A program made the translations under genes and the position numbers. From positions 13,126 to 77,125 of the forward strand of contig JBIIVF010000001.1 of assembly GCA_044339595.1 (NCBI GenBank): a DNA stretch of 64,000 bases, given 5' to 3'. Positions 9,648-18,684 of the stretch are shown here, piece by piece; within the stretch, counting starts at the first letter, position 1, and each line of letters starts with the position of its first letter. This stretch comes from CAZTGZ01 sp044339595 (GTDB lineage Bacteria > Bacteroidota > Bacteroidia > NS11-12g > UBA9320). The notes beneath the pieces were generated by a model. The model was not told the DNA's origin. It made no database searches and was given only the letters and a program-made list of their open reading frames with translations.

Positions 9648-12600
9648 CTACCTTATCAGCAACAAAGTGCCTTTTTCTTGTTTCAAAATCGACTTTTTAC
9701 CCTTGTAATTTAAAATATACAGATAAACTCCATTCTGACATGCAGCGCTTTTATAACTGCCATCCCAACCTTCATTTTTATCCATCGAATGAAACACTTT
9801 TTCACCCCATCGATTGTAAATTACCAATTCGTAAAAATTCGTTCCAACCACCAACGGCCTGAAAATTTCATTTTTATTATTTCCATCCGGAGAAAAAGCA
9901 TTGGGAATGATTGCGTAAACAGAATCGTTCAAACAAACCGGGAGTGAAAGGCTGTCTGAACACCCTCCGGAATTAAATACGACCAATTTTACGGTATATC
10001 TGGATGTATCCGGAGAATAAATGTGGAATGGGTTGAATGCCGGATCAAAATTTTCTTGTTTACCATCTCCATAAAACCACGTTCCACTCTCGGCACCCTG
10101 ACTTTGATTGATGATTCTTAACTCAGGATTGAAAGGATCCAGACAAAAACCGGTTCTGGGAATGGTTATGAAAGATGCTTTTATTTTTGGATATCCGGGG
10201 ATGGTGGTGAACGTGTCGAGAAAACAGCCGGTCACTTGGTTTTTAATGCTTAAGGTGTAACGATTTGAAACGAATGCGGTTAAGCGATAACCTTTAAAAG
10301 GTGGAGCTGTGTTCCAAGTTACCGTGTAAGGATCAGTTGTGCCGGGAGTGACTTCCGCAAACCCCTTTTCCCCATAACATTTAATGGGGCTCGTAAGAAT
10401 GGCAGCGGTTACAGCAGGATGCACCACGATGTAAGCAGAATCGGTGGCTTCATTCGAACAACCATCGTTCAACCAAACTTTGTGATAACCGGTAATGGAT
10501 GGGGTATAAAACAAACTATTTCCGGTTTGTCCGGTCGACCAACGGAATGAATAATCCGAAGTGATCCCTCCGCTTCCTTTGGCATCAAGCTGCACTGATC
10601 CCCCTTTACAAAGGGTATCATTGGTGCTCAATGCTTTCACTTTCAATCCAGCCATAACGGTGGCCACGATTGAATCAATTCGGTAACACGTAGACGTGCC
10701 ATAACGGTAATAAAGGGTATGGTTTCCCGAACCGGCCATAGAGGGGTTAAACTGATTAATATTGACCCCATTTCCCCAGAAATTTCCTCCTGACGGAGAA
10801 CCGGTCAAAGAAATGAGGGTGTCTCTGAAACAATGAACACCCGCCGCACCACTCAACTGCACAATCGGCAAGCCTGTCACGGTAATTCTCACCGAATCTT
10901 TACAACCGTTTTTGGATAGATATCGGATGATATGAATTCCAACACCGGCTCTTCCCGGGTTAAATACCCCATTCAACGAATCTATGATTCCATTCCCTAA
11001 AAATTTGCCCCCGGTTTCTGCATTCCTGAGCTTAAATGACGGGTCTGCTACGCAAAAACTGGTATCCTTTTGAATATCGCTTTTTGGATATACCAAAAAT
11101 GTAGTACTATCCAAACACCCGTTAAAATCATAGATCAATTTGTGGCTACCGTAACCTGCCAAAGAAGGCGTAAAGTAATACAATGAACTAATCCCTGAAC
11201 CATTCCAAAGACCTCCAAATGGTGTTACCTGAACGGAATTGAAATCGAGTAAAATCTGAGGATTCTCAATACAGAAATTTTTATTCTTCACGTAAACGTA
11301 GACATTGCGTAAATACATGATTTTTTTGGCACTGCAATCACCGTAGATGTATTCAATCGTATCGTTGGTTACCTTACCCACCAAAGCCGGATTATACACT
11401 CCCATGGCAGAATCTGCGACCCCTTTCCCTTTCCAGTATCCGCCGGCCGGAATACCTGGTAACATGGTAAACGAAGGTTGTGATAGACAAATCACTTGAT
11501 TTCCACGCGCATTGATATTTTCAACCGTCATTTTTAAAGTATCACGACATCCGCGCATGGTATAGATGAGGTTTTTGGTGCCAATTCCTGCCGTATTCGT
11601 ATTAAAAATGCCCAAATTGGTATTGATGATTCCTGTGCCACTCCAAGTGCCCCCTTGAGGCGTGAATGACAAGGTGATGTTTCCTGCCGATAAACAAATG
11701 GTGTCTGTATCCGGCACCTTGATAGAATCAACATTAATTATTTTGTTCGCAGTGCAACCATTCCAGGTATAGGTCACCACATAAATCCCTGACGAATCCG
11801 GATTGAAAAGACCTGCAGCATTGATCTTTGGACCACTCCAGGTACCACCGGCAGGTGAATGGCCTGAAACAAAAAACGGCGACGTTCCCGGGCATGCCGC
11901 ATTTGGCAATCCTCCGCTGATGGCTCGAACATCTACAACCACTGTATCAGCACATCCGTTTATCAGGTATAACACGGTATCTCTTCCTGCACCGGCCGAA
12001 AAGGGCAAATAATTACCGGTGGATGCATTGGTGATCCCTTTACCTTTCCAGGTGCCCCCGACAGGATCTCCACTTAATACAAAGGCACCGCCACTTTGAC
12101 AAACGGAAGTATCTTTAGGCGCCAATGGCTTAGGTTTTACTACAATGGTAATGGTATCCGAACCGGGTATCGCTACGCCATCACTGACGGTTAGAATGTA
12201 GGTGGTTGTGATCATTGGACACACCTTCAAAGGGGGCTTTGCATTGCCCAATCCCTGATTCCATGAATAGGCGTATCTTGTGGAGTCCCCTCCATTCACA
12301 TCCGCAAAAATATTTGTGCAACCCCGCTCACAAATGGTGTCTGGTGCCGCTCTTAAGGTTACGTTTATAGGACAATCGGTAATACTAAAAGTTGTATTTG
12401 CCTCAAGAATCCAGGCAGAATCGCATCGATCGTATTTCACACTTCTGAAGCGCAAAGCATAACTACCTCCGCGGTTTAGCCCTGAACTCAGCGTGATTTC
12501 AAATGAATCCGTTTCTCCATTTACACACCCAATGGGAGTTACTTTGCTGATTGCAGGGACGAATGAACCTGACAAAGTGAATGTACTATCATAAATAGAG

Positions 12601-13118
12601 TCGCATATGAATTTCTGGTCCAGTCTAACGCGCAAAACGGAAGTACTGCAACTCACAATCGGTTTTCGAACGAATTTAGGAGAAGGCAGGGGTAAAATCT
12701 TTGTTCTCCACTTGGCCTTCCAGCCAAAACAAGCGACACTTGCATCTGACTGAAAATAAATAGTAAGACAAGAATCAGATGATTTGATCACTCCGGGTGA
12801 TTTAGTGCCATGATGTCGGCCTCCTATTTTGGCTGCGAATGTGTCACGTCCATCATAAAATTGCAAAAAATCGACATCTTTTTCCGTACAAAAGCTATCA
12901 AATTCTAAGGAAACATAATCTCCACCGGGAACACAAACCGAAAATATGAGTCGCTCATTGTGTGCATAATCACCCTTTATAATGCCGAGGTCGCTGTCTG
13001 TAAATATTCCCTTACAGTCGTAAACCCGGTAGTTTTGCATACTGTAGATATTCTGACCTTGCACATGTGAAAGGAGAATATAGATGAGATGAATACATAA
13101 AAAACTAAGCTTACGCAT
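9648..13118 (-). CDS. CUB-domain protein with seven GG-W-G repeats and T9SS type B domain
   Basis: 1156 residues. The signal peptide is residues 1-21 (MRKLSFLCIHLIYILLSHVQG). Residues about 30-140 form a CUB-like domain (CVPGGDYVSLEFDSF, DFLQFYDG, LTIYFQSD, GWKAKW). Residues about 335-830 hold seven repeats, each with GGxWxGxGI, an xFNP turn and a closing NGCxDT-type cysteine. A PKD-like unit (GTWFYGDGKQENF) and a type B T9SS sorting domain (IPNAFSPDGNNKNEIF, YNRWGEKVF, GWDGSYKS) close it. It is likely exported through the T9SS to the surface. It is the last and largest gene of a six-gene operon, starting directly after the stop of the preceding lipoprotein gene. Ligand unknown. Confidence 0.87.
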   Translation of the reverse strand: MRKLSFLCIHLIYILLSHVQGQNIYSMQNYRVYDCKGIFTDSDLGIIKGDYAHNERLIFSVCVPGGDYVSLEFDSFCTEKDVDFLQFYDGRDTFAAKIGGRHHGTKSPGVIKSSDSCLTIYFQSDASVACFGWKAKWRTKILPLPSPKFVRKPIVSCSTSVLRVRLDQKFICDSIYDSTFTLSGSFVPAISKVTPIGCVNGETDSFEITLSSGLNRGGSYALRFRSVKYDRCDSAWILEANTTFSITDCPINVTLRAAPDTICERGCTNIFADVNGGDSTRYAYSWNQGLGNAKPPLKVCPMITTTYILTVSDGVAIPGSDTITIVVKPKPLAPKDTSVCQSGGAFVLSGDPVGGTWKGKGITNASTGNYLPFSAGAGRDTVLYLINGCADTVVVDVRAISGGLPNAACPGTSPFFVSGHSPAGGTWSGPKINAAGLFNPDSSGIYVVTYTWNGCTANKIINVDSIKVPDTDTICLSAGNITLSFTPQGGTWSGTGIINTNLGIFNTNTAGIGTKNLIYTMRGCRDTLKMTVENINARGNQVICLSQPSFTMLPGIPAGGYWKGKGVADSAMGVYNPALVGKVTNDTIEYIYGDCSAKKIMYLRNVYVYVKNKNFCIENPQILLDFNSVQVTPFGGLWNGSGISSLYYFTPSLAGYGSHKLIYDFNGCLDSTTFLVYPKSDIQKDTSFCVADPSFKLRNAETGGKFLGNGIIDSLNGVFNPGRAGVGIHIIRYLSKNGCKDSVRITVTGLPIVQLSGAAGVHCFRDTLISLTGSPSGGNFWGNGVNINQFNPSMAGSGNHTLYYRYGTSTCYRIDSIVATVMAGLKVKALSTNDTLCKGGSVQLDAKGSGGITSDYSFRWSTGQTGNSLFYTPSITGYHKVWLNDGCSNEATDSAYIVVHPAVTAAILTSPIKCYGEKGFAEVTPGTTDPYTVTWNTAPPFKGYRLTAFVSNRYTLSIKNQVTGCFLDTFTTIPGYPKIKASFITIPRTGFCLDPFNPELRIINQSQGAESGTWFYGDGKQENFDPAFNPFHIYSPDTSRYTVKLVVFNSGGCSDSLSLPVCLNDSVYAIIPNAFSPDGNNKNEIFRPLVVGTNFYELVIYNRWGEKVFHSMDKNEGWDGSYKSAACQNGVYLYILNYKGKKSILKQEKGTLLLIR

Positions 13119-13565
13119 CTATTTTTTGATGGTGATTTCTTTAGTCTGAATATAATTGCTCCAATTACCTGCGCGATCTTTCATTCTTATATCATATTGT
13201 GTGCGCTCGTCTCCGCCGGAACCTAACAAGAAAGTATTGCGCAAACGCAACTGCATAGAACCTTTAATTTTAATGTTGCTGCCAATAGGTGCCATGGGTG
13301 GCACATAATAAAAGTCGGGATTGGTCAATCGGGCATCCTGGACTTCGAGCAATAGGATATCCGGGTTTTTATGTCCAAGATCACCATCCCCATCTTCATA
13401 CTCGAAAGTAACAATGACACTATCCGTAAACTGATTTACAATTTCAGGAGTAATGCTGATGTATCGGATATTCGGTATCACATTGTTTGAGGGTAAAACT
13501 GCGTCATCTGCACTGCAACCCCAAACAGAAATTGAAATCATCACGATATAAAATACCCTCTTCAT
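13119..13565 (-). CDS. Small lipoprotein with Ig-like domain
   Basis: 148 residues. The signal peptide ends in a lipobox (SVWGC, Cys17) followed by SADD. The rest reads as a single beta-sandwich with SVIVTFEYEDGDGDLG, an acidic calcium-loop-like turn often seen in Bacteroidota Ig/PKD-type domains. The stop of the upstream haem-motif lipoprotein overlaps its ATG by four bases, so the two are translationally coupled, and its stop touches the start of the CUB/T9SS gene. I do not recognise a named family. It is probably an outer-membrane accessory subunit. Confidence 0.8.
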   Translation of the reverse strand: MKRVFYIVMISISVWGCSADDAVLPSNNVIPNIRYISITPEIVNQFTDSVIVTFEYEDGDGDLGHKNPDILLLEVQDARLTNPDFYYVPPMAPIGSNIKIKGSMQLRLRNTFLLGSGGDERTQYDIRMKDRAGNWSNYIQTKEITIKK

Positions 13566-14512
13566 TGCAGTTTAATTGCACAGTAACGTTTAGCGCTGAA
13601 CAGACTGTTATCATTGGGTAATTGGGAGGGGGCACTCACACCATCTCCTATTTTTGTTCTTATCCATAAAACATCTCCGGCCATTGCAATCTGTCGGGTA
13701 TCAATGGTGATTTTGTGATGGTAATCAACCATTTCCTTGTAAAAACCAAGGGCTGATTTCGGGGTAGAAACAAATTCTATATTGTATTCCTTCAACGAAT
13801 CGTAAACATTGGCCATTTTAGAAAAACTGGCCTTCAGACCGGTCAGATTGCCCACCGGTGTTTTATCGTCGGCAAATGAAATCCAGACTTCAACCGTTCC
13901 GGCACCTGAATTTATTTCCATGAAATTATAATGACTTTGGCGGTTGACCAAGTTGCCATTTTGATATAATTGCATTCCTTGCAATTGAACAGGAAAATTC
14001 ACCGCTTCCGGCCCTTTCCCGTTGATATCGAGCGCCCCATTCTCTATCCACTTTTTTATATTGTTGATGTATTCATCTTTTTTAAATTTCCAGTCACTGC
14101 CCGGCTCGGTAACCAATGGCATGATGCCCGAATTATTGTTCAAATCTTCGGTCAGTCTTTTCAAGATCATAGAAGTAGCTGCATTTCCAGGAGTCACCCT
14201 TGAAGTAAACGGATTGAGCTCATCATTTTTAATGATGGGTTGATTGACCAAGGTGTTGTATGTACTGGTAATGCTTCTGAAATCCGGCTCGAAATTGCCA
14301 TCATGACAACCGCTATTGGCACAGGTTGGCTTGAATATATTCTTGTGCAATCCGGCGATCGACTCAGGATCAGGCGTCGTATCTACACCGTCTATACCGA
14401 TGTAAACATTGTTATCCTTCTGATTGTAAGGGTTCGATGGCTCTGTGCCCTTCTCAGAACATGCAGATAGCATCGCAAACAGGCCGATTCCGATCAGTAA
14501 CAGATTTCTCAT
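13562..14512 (-). CDS. Lipoprotein with CX4CH cytochrome-c-like motif
   Basis: 316 residues. Lipobox LSAC puts the lipidated Cys at 18. Residues 50-160 look like a small class of cytochrome-c domain found in Bacteroidota and Planctomycetota: FKPTCANSGCHDG gives Cys64, Cys69 and His70 (CX4CH rather than CX2CH), and SGIMPL supplies a candidate distal ligand, Met131. The second half (residues 180-316) reads as a beta-rich domain. If haem attaches, it is an electron-transfer lipoprotein of the envelope; if not, the cysteines may form a disulfide. It overlaps both neighbours by four bases (ATGA type), in the operon 9648-17294. Confidence 0.75.
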   Translation of the reverse strand: MRNLLLIGIGLFAMLSACSEKGTEPSNPYNQKDNNVYIGIDGVDTTPDPESIAGLHKNIFKPTCANSGCHDGNFEPDFRSITSTYNTLVNQPIIKNDELNPFTSRVTPGNAATSMILKRLTEDLNNNSGIMPLVTEPGSDWKFKKDEYINNIKKWIENGALDINGKGPEAVNFPVQLQGMQLYQNGNLVNRQSHYNFMEINSGAGTVEVWISFADDKTPVGNLTGLKASFSKMANVYDSLKEYNIEFVSTPKSALGFYKEMVDYHHKITIDTRQIAMAGDVLWIRTKIGDGVSAPSQLPNDNSLFSAKRYCAIKLQ

Positions 14513-15855
14513 ATTCTGTCAAATAAAGATCGACTCGCGCCGTCAATAATACCGGCATTGGCCACATCATCTTTAATACCGAAAATTTCTGCGATGGTCA
14601 GTACATTGTCTGTGGCTAAACCAACCGGACTTGTGTCATTCCCCAACATCAGGTTGGTGGGGACATTAGGACCTGCCATGGAAGTGAAAATGCGCTGTGT
14701 ATTTGCATCTCCGCTGTGGTCAAATGCAAACCAGTCATTTTCATCCTGAATTGGATTAGGTCTAAGATTACGACCGCATTCAGGAGTAGCAATCATGATG
14801 GTTTTACCGGCCATTTCAGGGATTTGTGTTTGAATGTAATTCCATAAAAATCCAACAGCGTGATCTGCTCTATGGAGTGCTCTCAAATAACCGGAAAAGC
14901 TCGAATGACAACCATCTACGTTACTCATATTAACTACGGTAATTTTCGGTTTAAACCATTTCATCACTTCCGCAGCATAGGAAACATTCAACAAATCGCT
15001 GTTGTCATTTACAGGAGGTGAGGCGATGCCGCCGGATTGTTGTCGCTGAAATATTGACTTTATGAACTCCTTTATATTATTTTTCTCCTCTTCTGTATTG
15101 GTGATATTTGGAATCTCTCCATTTTTTACCCTGAAAACATTATCTAAAAATTGCTTCATTTTATAAATGGGCTCCATTTCTTCTTGAGGATGATAAACTT
15201 TCGCATTAGATAACACTTCTCTCCCCTGTTGGCCAAAGGTGATCAGTGGTGCGAAGAAATTAGCTCCATATTCGAGACCATAGGCACTGTGATTACTGCA
15301 ATTGAGCAGCGGCACTGAACTGCCAATGGTGTTGCCAATAAACCAGGCATCTGTAGCTTTGAACCCTCTATGACGACGCAGATATTCAAATATAGTTGGA
15401 TTTTGGGGTCTCACTTTTAAACCTTGTGTTGCGGCCCGCGTGCCGGTGAGCAATGATGTCAAGCCACCATAATGCCCTCCGTTCACAGCCCTGACCTCAC
15501 GAAAAAGGGTCCCCTGCTTCTGAAGCGTAGTATTCAATAATTTTGGTATCGGCCTGCTAAAAGGCACATCGCCCGGAGGTGAAGTTCCGTAGACAATTTT
15601 ATTGGTTGGAGCTTCACCATCCAGCATGTTGTACATGATGTTACCGGCATATTCAAGCCCCTGACTATCATCTAAATAACGTTGCAAAATGCTCTCTTGA
15701 TGTCTAACACCACCGGCAAATAAGACATACACAACGTGATCCGCCAAGGGCGTTCCGGTTTTAGCAAATAATCGCCCTGAAGGAAGCAAATAAGGGAATG
15801 CCAAACTTCCGGCGGCCAACAGGGCTGATTTTTGGATAAACTCTTTTCTTTTCAT
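14509..15855 (-). CDS. Exported DUF1501/alkaline-phosphatase-superfamily-like protein
   Basis: 448 residues. The N-terminus MKRKEFIQKSALLAAGSLAFPYL is Tat-like, with Arg-Lys in place of Arg-Arg. DHVVYVLFAGGVRHQES resembles the FxWGGxSHxD start of DUF1501 proteins, GGHYGGLTSLLTGTRA resembles a sulfatase-fold loop, and MIATPECGRNLRPN followed by FDHSGD resembles the EFGRT and GRDHW region. Some canonical metal ligands are replaced, so catalysis is uncertain. It probably acts in the periplasm or at the surface. It overlaps the haem-motif gene by four bases and follows the smaller LGR-type lipoprotein by ten. The family call is from motif resemblance. Confidence 0.68.
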   Translation of the reverse strand: MKRKEFIQKSALLAAGSLAFPYLLPSGRLFAKTGTPLADHVVYVLFAGGVRHQESILQRYLDDSQGLEYAGNIMYNMLDGEAPTNKIVYGTSPPGDVPFSRPIPKLLNTTLQKQGTLFREVRAVNGGHYGGLTSLLTGTRAATQGLKVRPQNPTIFEYLRRHRGFKATDAWFIGNTIGSSVPLLNCSNHSAYGLEYGANFFAPLITFGQQGREVLSNAKVYHPQEEMEPIYKMKQFLDNVFRVKNGEIPNITNTEEEKNNIKEFIKSIFQRQQSGGIASPPVNDNSDLLNVSYAAEVMKWFKPKITVVNMSNVDGCHSSFSGYLRALHRADHAVGFLWNYIQTQIPEMAGKTIMIATPECGRNLRPNPIQDENDWFAFDHSGDANTQRIFTSMAGPNVPTNLMLGNDTSPVGLATDNVLTIAEIFGIKDDVANAGIIDGASRSLFDRI

Positions 15856-15865
15856 GTTGCCCGGT

Positions 15866-16372
15866 TTAATAAAACTGATATTCTTCTGATGCCGAAAATG
15901 CTGTATAAACCAATTCTGTGGTCACATTAGGATTGGCTTCAATATAGTTTCTAAAAAAAGTAACTTCCAGCTCACTTGGATCTCGTACAAAAAATCTCCG
16001 GTAGGTCTTTTTGATAAATGCATCAATATCTGCCCGCATTTCGATATCGGTAGGAATTTGCCGACTTGGAGAATTCATGTAATTGCTGATGATTAATTCA
16101 TAAGCCAAAGCACGATCTCCAATAGAATAAATAACATTTTCAGTCTTTACCAACTCATTCACTGAAATAGGTTTTTGGAGTAAGTTGGTGGAAAGGATGG
16201 AAATATATTGAGCATCACTTTTGGCCTTTCCCTTTTTGATAAACTGACTGTTTACCGGAGTCTCATTCACTCCATAATCTGCGTTGATCAGTTCTTTTTT
16301 ACATCCCGCCAAAACGGACATATAAAAAAGTAATCCTACCCATATGACTGACTTAGAAATTTGCATATTCAT
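15866..16372 (-). CDS. Lipoprotein with one LGRxP-type module
   Basis: 168 residues. Lipobox LAGC gives Cys24, then KKE. The C-terminal half, FIKKTYRRFFVRDPSELEVTFFRNYI through FSASEEYQFY, has the same layout as the end of the upstream gene (LLGREPRTEE through VTDEYANF): an aromatic-rich helix, a basic-acid-Pro turn, a second helix and a DEY/EEY ending. This recalls the DUF4214 and DUF1549 (PSCyt2) helical modules. Its start overlaps the end of the upstream gene by 20 bases. It looks like a paralogous half-length partner. Function unknown. Confidence 0.72.
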   Translation of the reverse strand: MNMQISKSVIWVGLLFYMSVLAGCKKELINADYGVNETPVNSQFIKKGKAKSDAQYISILSTNLLQKPISVNELVKTENVIYSIGDRALAYELIISNYMNSPSRQIPTDIEMRADIDAFIKKTYRRFFVRDPSELEVTFFRNYIEANPNVTTELVYTAFSASEEYQFY

Positions 16373-17294
16373 CCGTTACCAAAATTTTTTGTTGCAGGGC
16401 CGGTAAATCTCCGTTGGATTTGAATTCTTTGAACAATACAGCCGTCTCTTCAGTTCTTGGTTCTCTTCCCAGTAAATTCTGAAATACCCATTTTATTATT
16501 CCTTCATAAAACTCGTCGCTGTGGCAGAGCAATAGACAATACTCCCTCTTATTGGAAGCATAACTACCCATCAAAGCTCCCAATTTATTGGTTTCGATGA
16601 TAGAATAGGCTGTTTCAAATTCTATTTTGGTGGGGAAACGATAAAACAAATCGTCAAAAGATGCATTCACAAAATTGAACGTATTCATGTTGATGTTGTC
16701 GTATACATTGTTGTCGAGCATCCGCGCATACATTTCATTCAGCGTAATGCTGCCAAAACGATACTCATCTTTTGAAGTTACAATTCTGCCATTTCTCGCC
16801 ATTTGCTCCAGTGCCTGAAAAACTCGAACAGAATCTCCTTCTAATCTGGCAATGGTTAAAGAAAATTGTGCCAATCCTACGTGACGGGTAAACTCACCGT
16901 CTGCCGCCCCTTCGCATAAGCTTGATTTCACCATATCGTAAATCCGCTGGTAGTATGCCTTTTTGTAAGAAGAATCTCCTTCTACAAAGGTGTCACTGGA
17001 TTGTAAACGTGTGATTAGATTGAGTCTCACATCTTTTGAAAGCTTTCCATCTTTGAGTCTTGCTACTTCAAGATTCATTTCATTTTGAGTTGGAACCCTG
17101 CCCAATAAATCGATGTACAAGCGGTTTACGTAGTTTTCTACTTTAACGGTTGGCACAGTACCCGGCAGCAGGGCTTGATTGCCATCATACGTTTTGTTTA
17201 CCACTTCTGTTTTGCAAGCGCTAAAAAATGACAGGAGCAAAAGCAATCCAAAATAAATCCGAAAACGGGCAAATTTCAATAAAAACTGATCCAT
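16353..17294 (-). CDS. Lipoprotein with two LGRxP-type modules (DUF1549/DUF4214-like)
   Basis: 313 residues, first gene of the operon. The lipobox FSAC gives Cys27. Near residue 53, YVNRLYIDLLGRVPTQNEM closely resembles the start of DUF1549 (PSCyt2) proteins and also the LGRxP signature of DUF4214. A second module, WVFQNLLGREPRTEETAVLF, lies near residue 270. The middle is helical without recognisable catalytic residues. In planctomycetes DUF1549/DUF1553 proteins sit next to DUF1501 proteins, and this gene is two genes away from a DUF1501-like one. I infer an envelope scaffold or redox-partner role and cannot assign a reaction. Confidence 0.72.
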   Translation of the reverse strand: MDQFLLKFARFRIYFGLLLLLSFFSACKTEVVNKTYDGNQALLPGTVPTVKVENYVNRLYIDLLGRVPTQNEMNLEVARLKDGKLSKDVRLNLITRLQSSDTFVEGDSSYKKAYYQRIYDMVKSSLCEGAADGEFTRHVGLAQFSLTIARLEGDSVRVFQALEQMARNGRIVTSKDEYRFGSITLNEMYARMLDNNVYDNINMNTFNFVNASFDDLFYRFPTKIEFETAYSIIETNKLGALMGSYASNKREYCLLLCHSDEFYEGIIKWVFQNLLGREPRTEETAVLFKEFKSNGDLPALQQKILVTDEYANF

Positions 17295-17311
17295 TAAAGT
17301 GTTGTCGATAA

Positions 17312-17342
17312 CAAATCTAAGTAATTACAACGACAATTACAA
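17312..17342 (-). promoter_or_regulatory. Promoter of the six-gene envelope operon
   Basis: On the minus strand TTG (17342-17340), a 20-base spacer and TAGATTTG (17319-17312) match the Bacteroidota consensus. The start would lie about ten bases before the ATG at 17294, so the leader is very short. I see no terminator or similar promoter inside the operon down to 9648. Confidence 0.65.
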
Positions 17343-17365
17343 GTCGTGTTTTTTATTGCTTTCGT

Positions 17366-18679
17366 CTAATTATTTTGAAAAAAGTTGCACGCATGTCGGT
17401 CATACCAATCCTTTAAGAAGAAATAGTGATCGTCCTGATACTTTTTATCTGTCTGGGCTAAATCCCATGGGATGAACCTAAAATTCCCCATCTTATCGCA
17501 ATGAAGATATAAAAACTTAAATCCACTGTTAATGAGTACTTCTCCGGAGGGTGTTTTGGCCAACTCAAGGGTGGCATAACCGGTTAAGTGGCTCCAGCTA
17601 AAAATATCATACGCAACAAAATCCCCTAAGGAATAATACACGATTCCCCGAACTTCTTTTCCATCAGATTTGCGGTGATAATGAACCACTTCAGAAGGCT
17701 GAAGATTATGCGGATGATGGATAAAAATAACGTCCGGCTCCCCGAATTCAAAAATCTCCAATACCCGATTTCTGATATGTTCAGAGGGATAGCATTGATA
17801 GGCATTGCCCATATGGAGCGAGGCAATCACCACCTCTGCCCCTTGACTTTTAGCGGCTTTGAGTGCATCAAAAAGTGGATGAATATCGCTCAAAGGATCA
17901 TTTAATCTCAAATGGCAGATAATATCCATCGCCTCATCATCCGGATTCACCCGATTGAGTGAATAGGTGTAATTCACAATCCCGATGTTAAACCCATTTT
18001 TTTGGAGGATTACGAAGTCATTTTCCCCCTTATGACGACGCGCTCCGGAGAACGGAATTTTACGACTGTCAAGAAATTGCATCGTCTCTTTTAACGAGCT
18101 TGTGCCGGCATCGAGCATGTGGTTGTTCGCCAGACTGAGATAATCGTAGCTATAACTCCCATGGGCTGTAAATACATCCAGCAATGCTCTACTACCATTG
18201 AACTGCATGTCGTTGAGCATTAATTCAGGAACATACGAAGGTTTTTTAAAAAAATCCATGGGCGTCTCCAGATTAGCCATGGTAATATCACTTCCAAAAA
18301 AGTCCTCCCCACATAAAGACCAAAGTTCATCGGATCGACCATTTATCATCACTTCATAAGGCATCAGGTCTCCGCCTGCATGAATCATCAACCGATCTGC
18401 TTGTCCGGTGATTTCTTTTAAAGAGCGTTGACTGTCAGCAATTTGTCCGGACTCATGTGGCTTACCGTAATATTTAGCCCCCAAATAAAGGGCATCTTTC
18501 CAGGTAAAGTAGGCCGGATTTTCTTCAAAGCTTTTCAGTGGATAACCCCATCTCGATTTATTAAAATAGGCGATTAATTTAAACAATGCCTTCAATGGAA
18601 TTAACAACAATCTGCCCAAGAAACTCCAACCACGCACAGGGTAGTATTGATGAATTGATTTTTTTTGCACTGTTTTCAA
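17366..18679 (-). CDS. CapA-family protein (poly-gamma-glutamate synthesis type)
   Basis: Up to 437 residues. The core (from about residue 95) matches the metallophosphatase-like CapA/PgsA family: MIHAGGDLMPYEVM, ANLETPMDF, LANNHMLDAG, VIASLHMGNAYQCYPSEH and FIHHPHNLQPSE, with His/Asp/Asn at the expected metal-site positions. In other bacteria CapA proteins are linked to gamma-polyglutamate or capsule export. No other cap/pgs genes are nearby, so the role is open. An N-terminal hydrophobic amphipathic stretch (LGRLLLIPLKALFKLIAYF) could bind membrane. The frame opens with a TTG at 18679 that overlaps a TACTTTTG promoter-like box; a GTG at 18637 is an alternative start. Confidence 0.82.
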   Translation of the reverse strand: MKTVQKKSIHQYYPVRGWSFLGRLLLIPLKALFKLIAYFNKSRWGYPLKSFEENPAYFTWKDALYLGAKYYGKPHESGQIADSQRSLKEITGQADRLMIHAGGDLMPYEVMINGRSDELWSLCGEDFFGSDITMANLETPMDFFKKPSYVPELMLNDMQFNGSRALLDVFTAHGSYSYDYLSLANNHMLDAGTSSLKETMQFLDSRKIPFSGARRHKGENDFVILQKNGFNIGIVNYTYSLNRVNPDDEAMDIICHLRLNDPLSDIHPLFDALKAAKSQGAEVVIASLHMGNAYQCYPSEHIRNRVLEIFEFGEPDVIFIHHPHNLQPSEVVHYHRKSDGKEVRGIVYYSLGDFVAYDIFSWSHLTGYATLELAKTPSGEVLINSGFKFLYLHCDKMGNFRFIPWDLAQTDKKYQDDHYFFLKDWYDRHACNFFQNN

Positions 18680-18684
18680 AAGTA
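18677..18684 (-). promoter_or_regulatory. Possible -7 element of the CapA-like gene
   Basis: TACTTTTG on the minus strand matches TAnnTTTG. It overlaps the first possible start codon (TTG at 18679), which argues that translation really starts further down, for example at the GTG at 18637. Confidence 0.4.
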
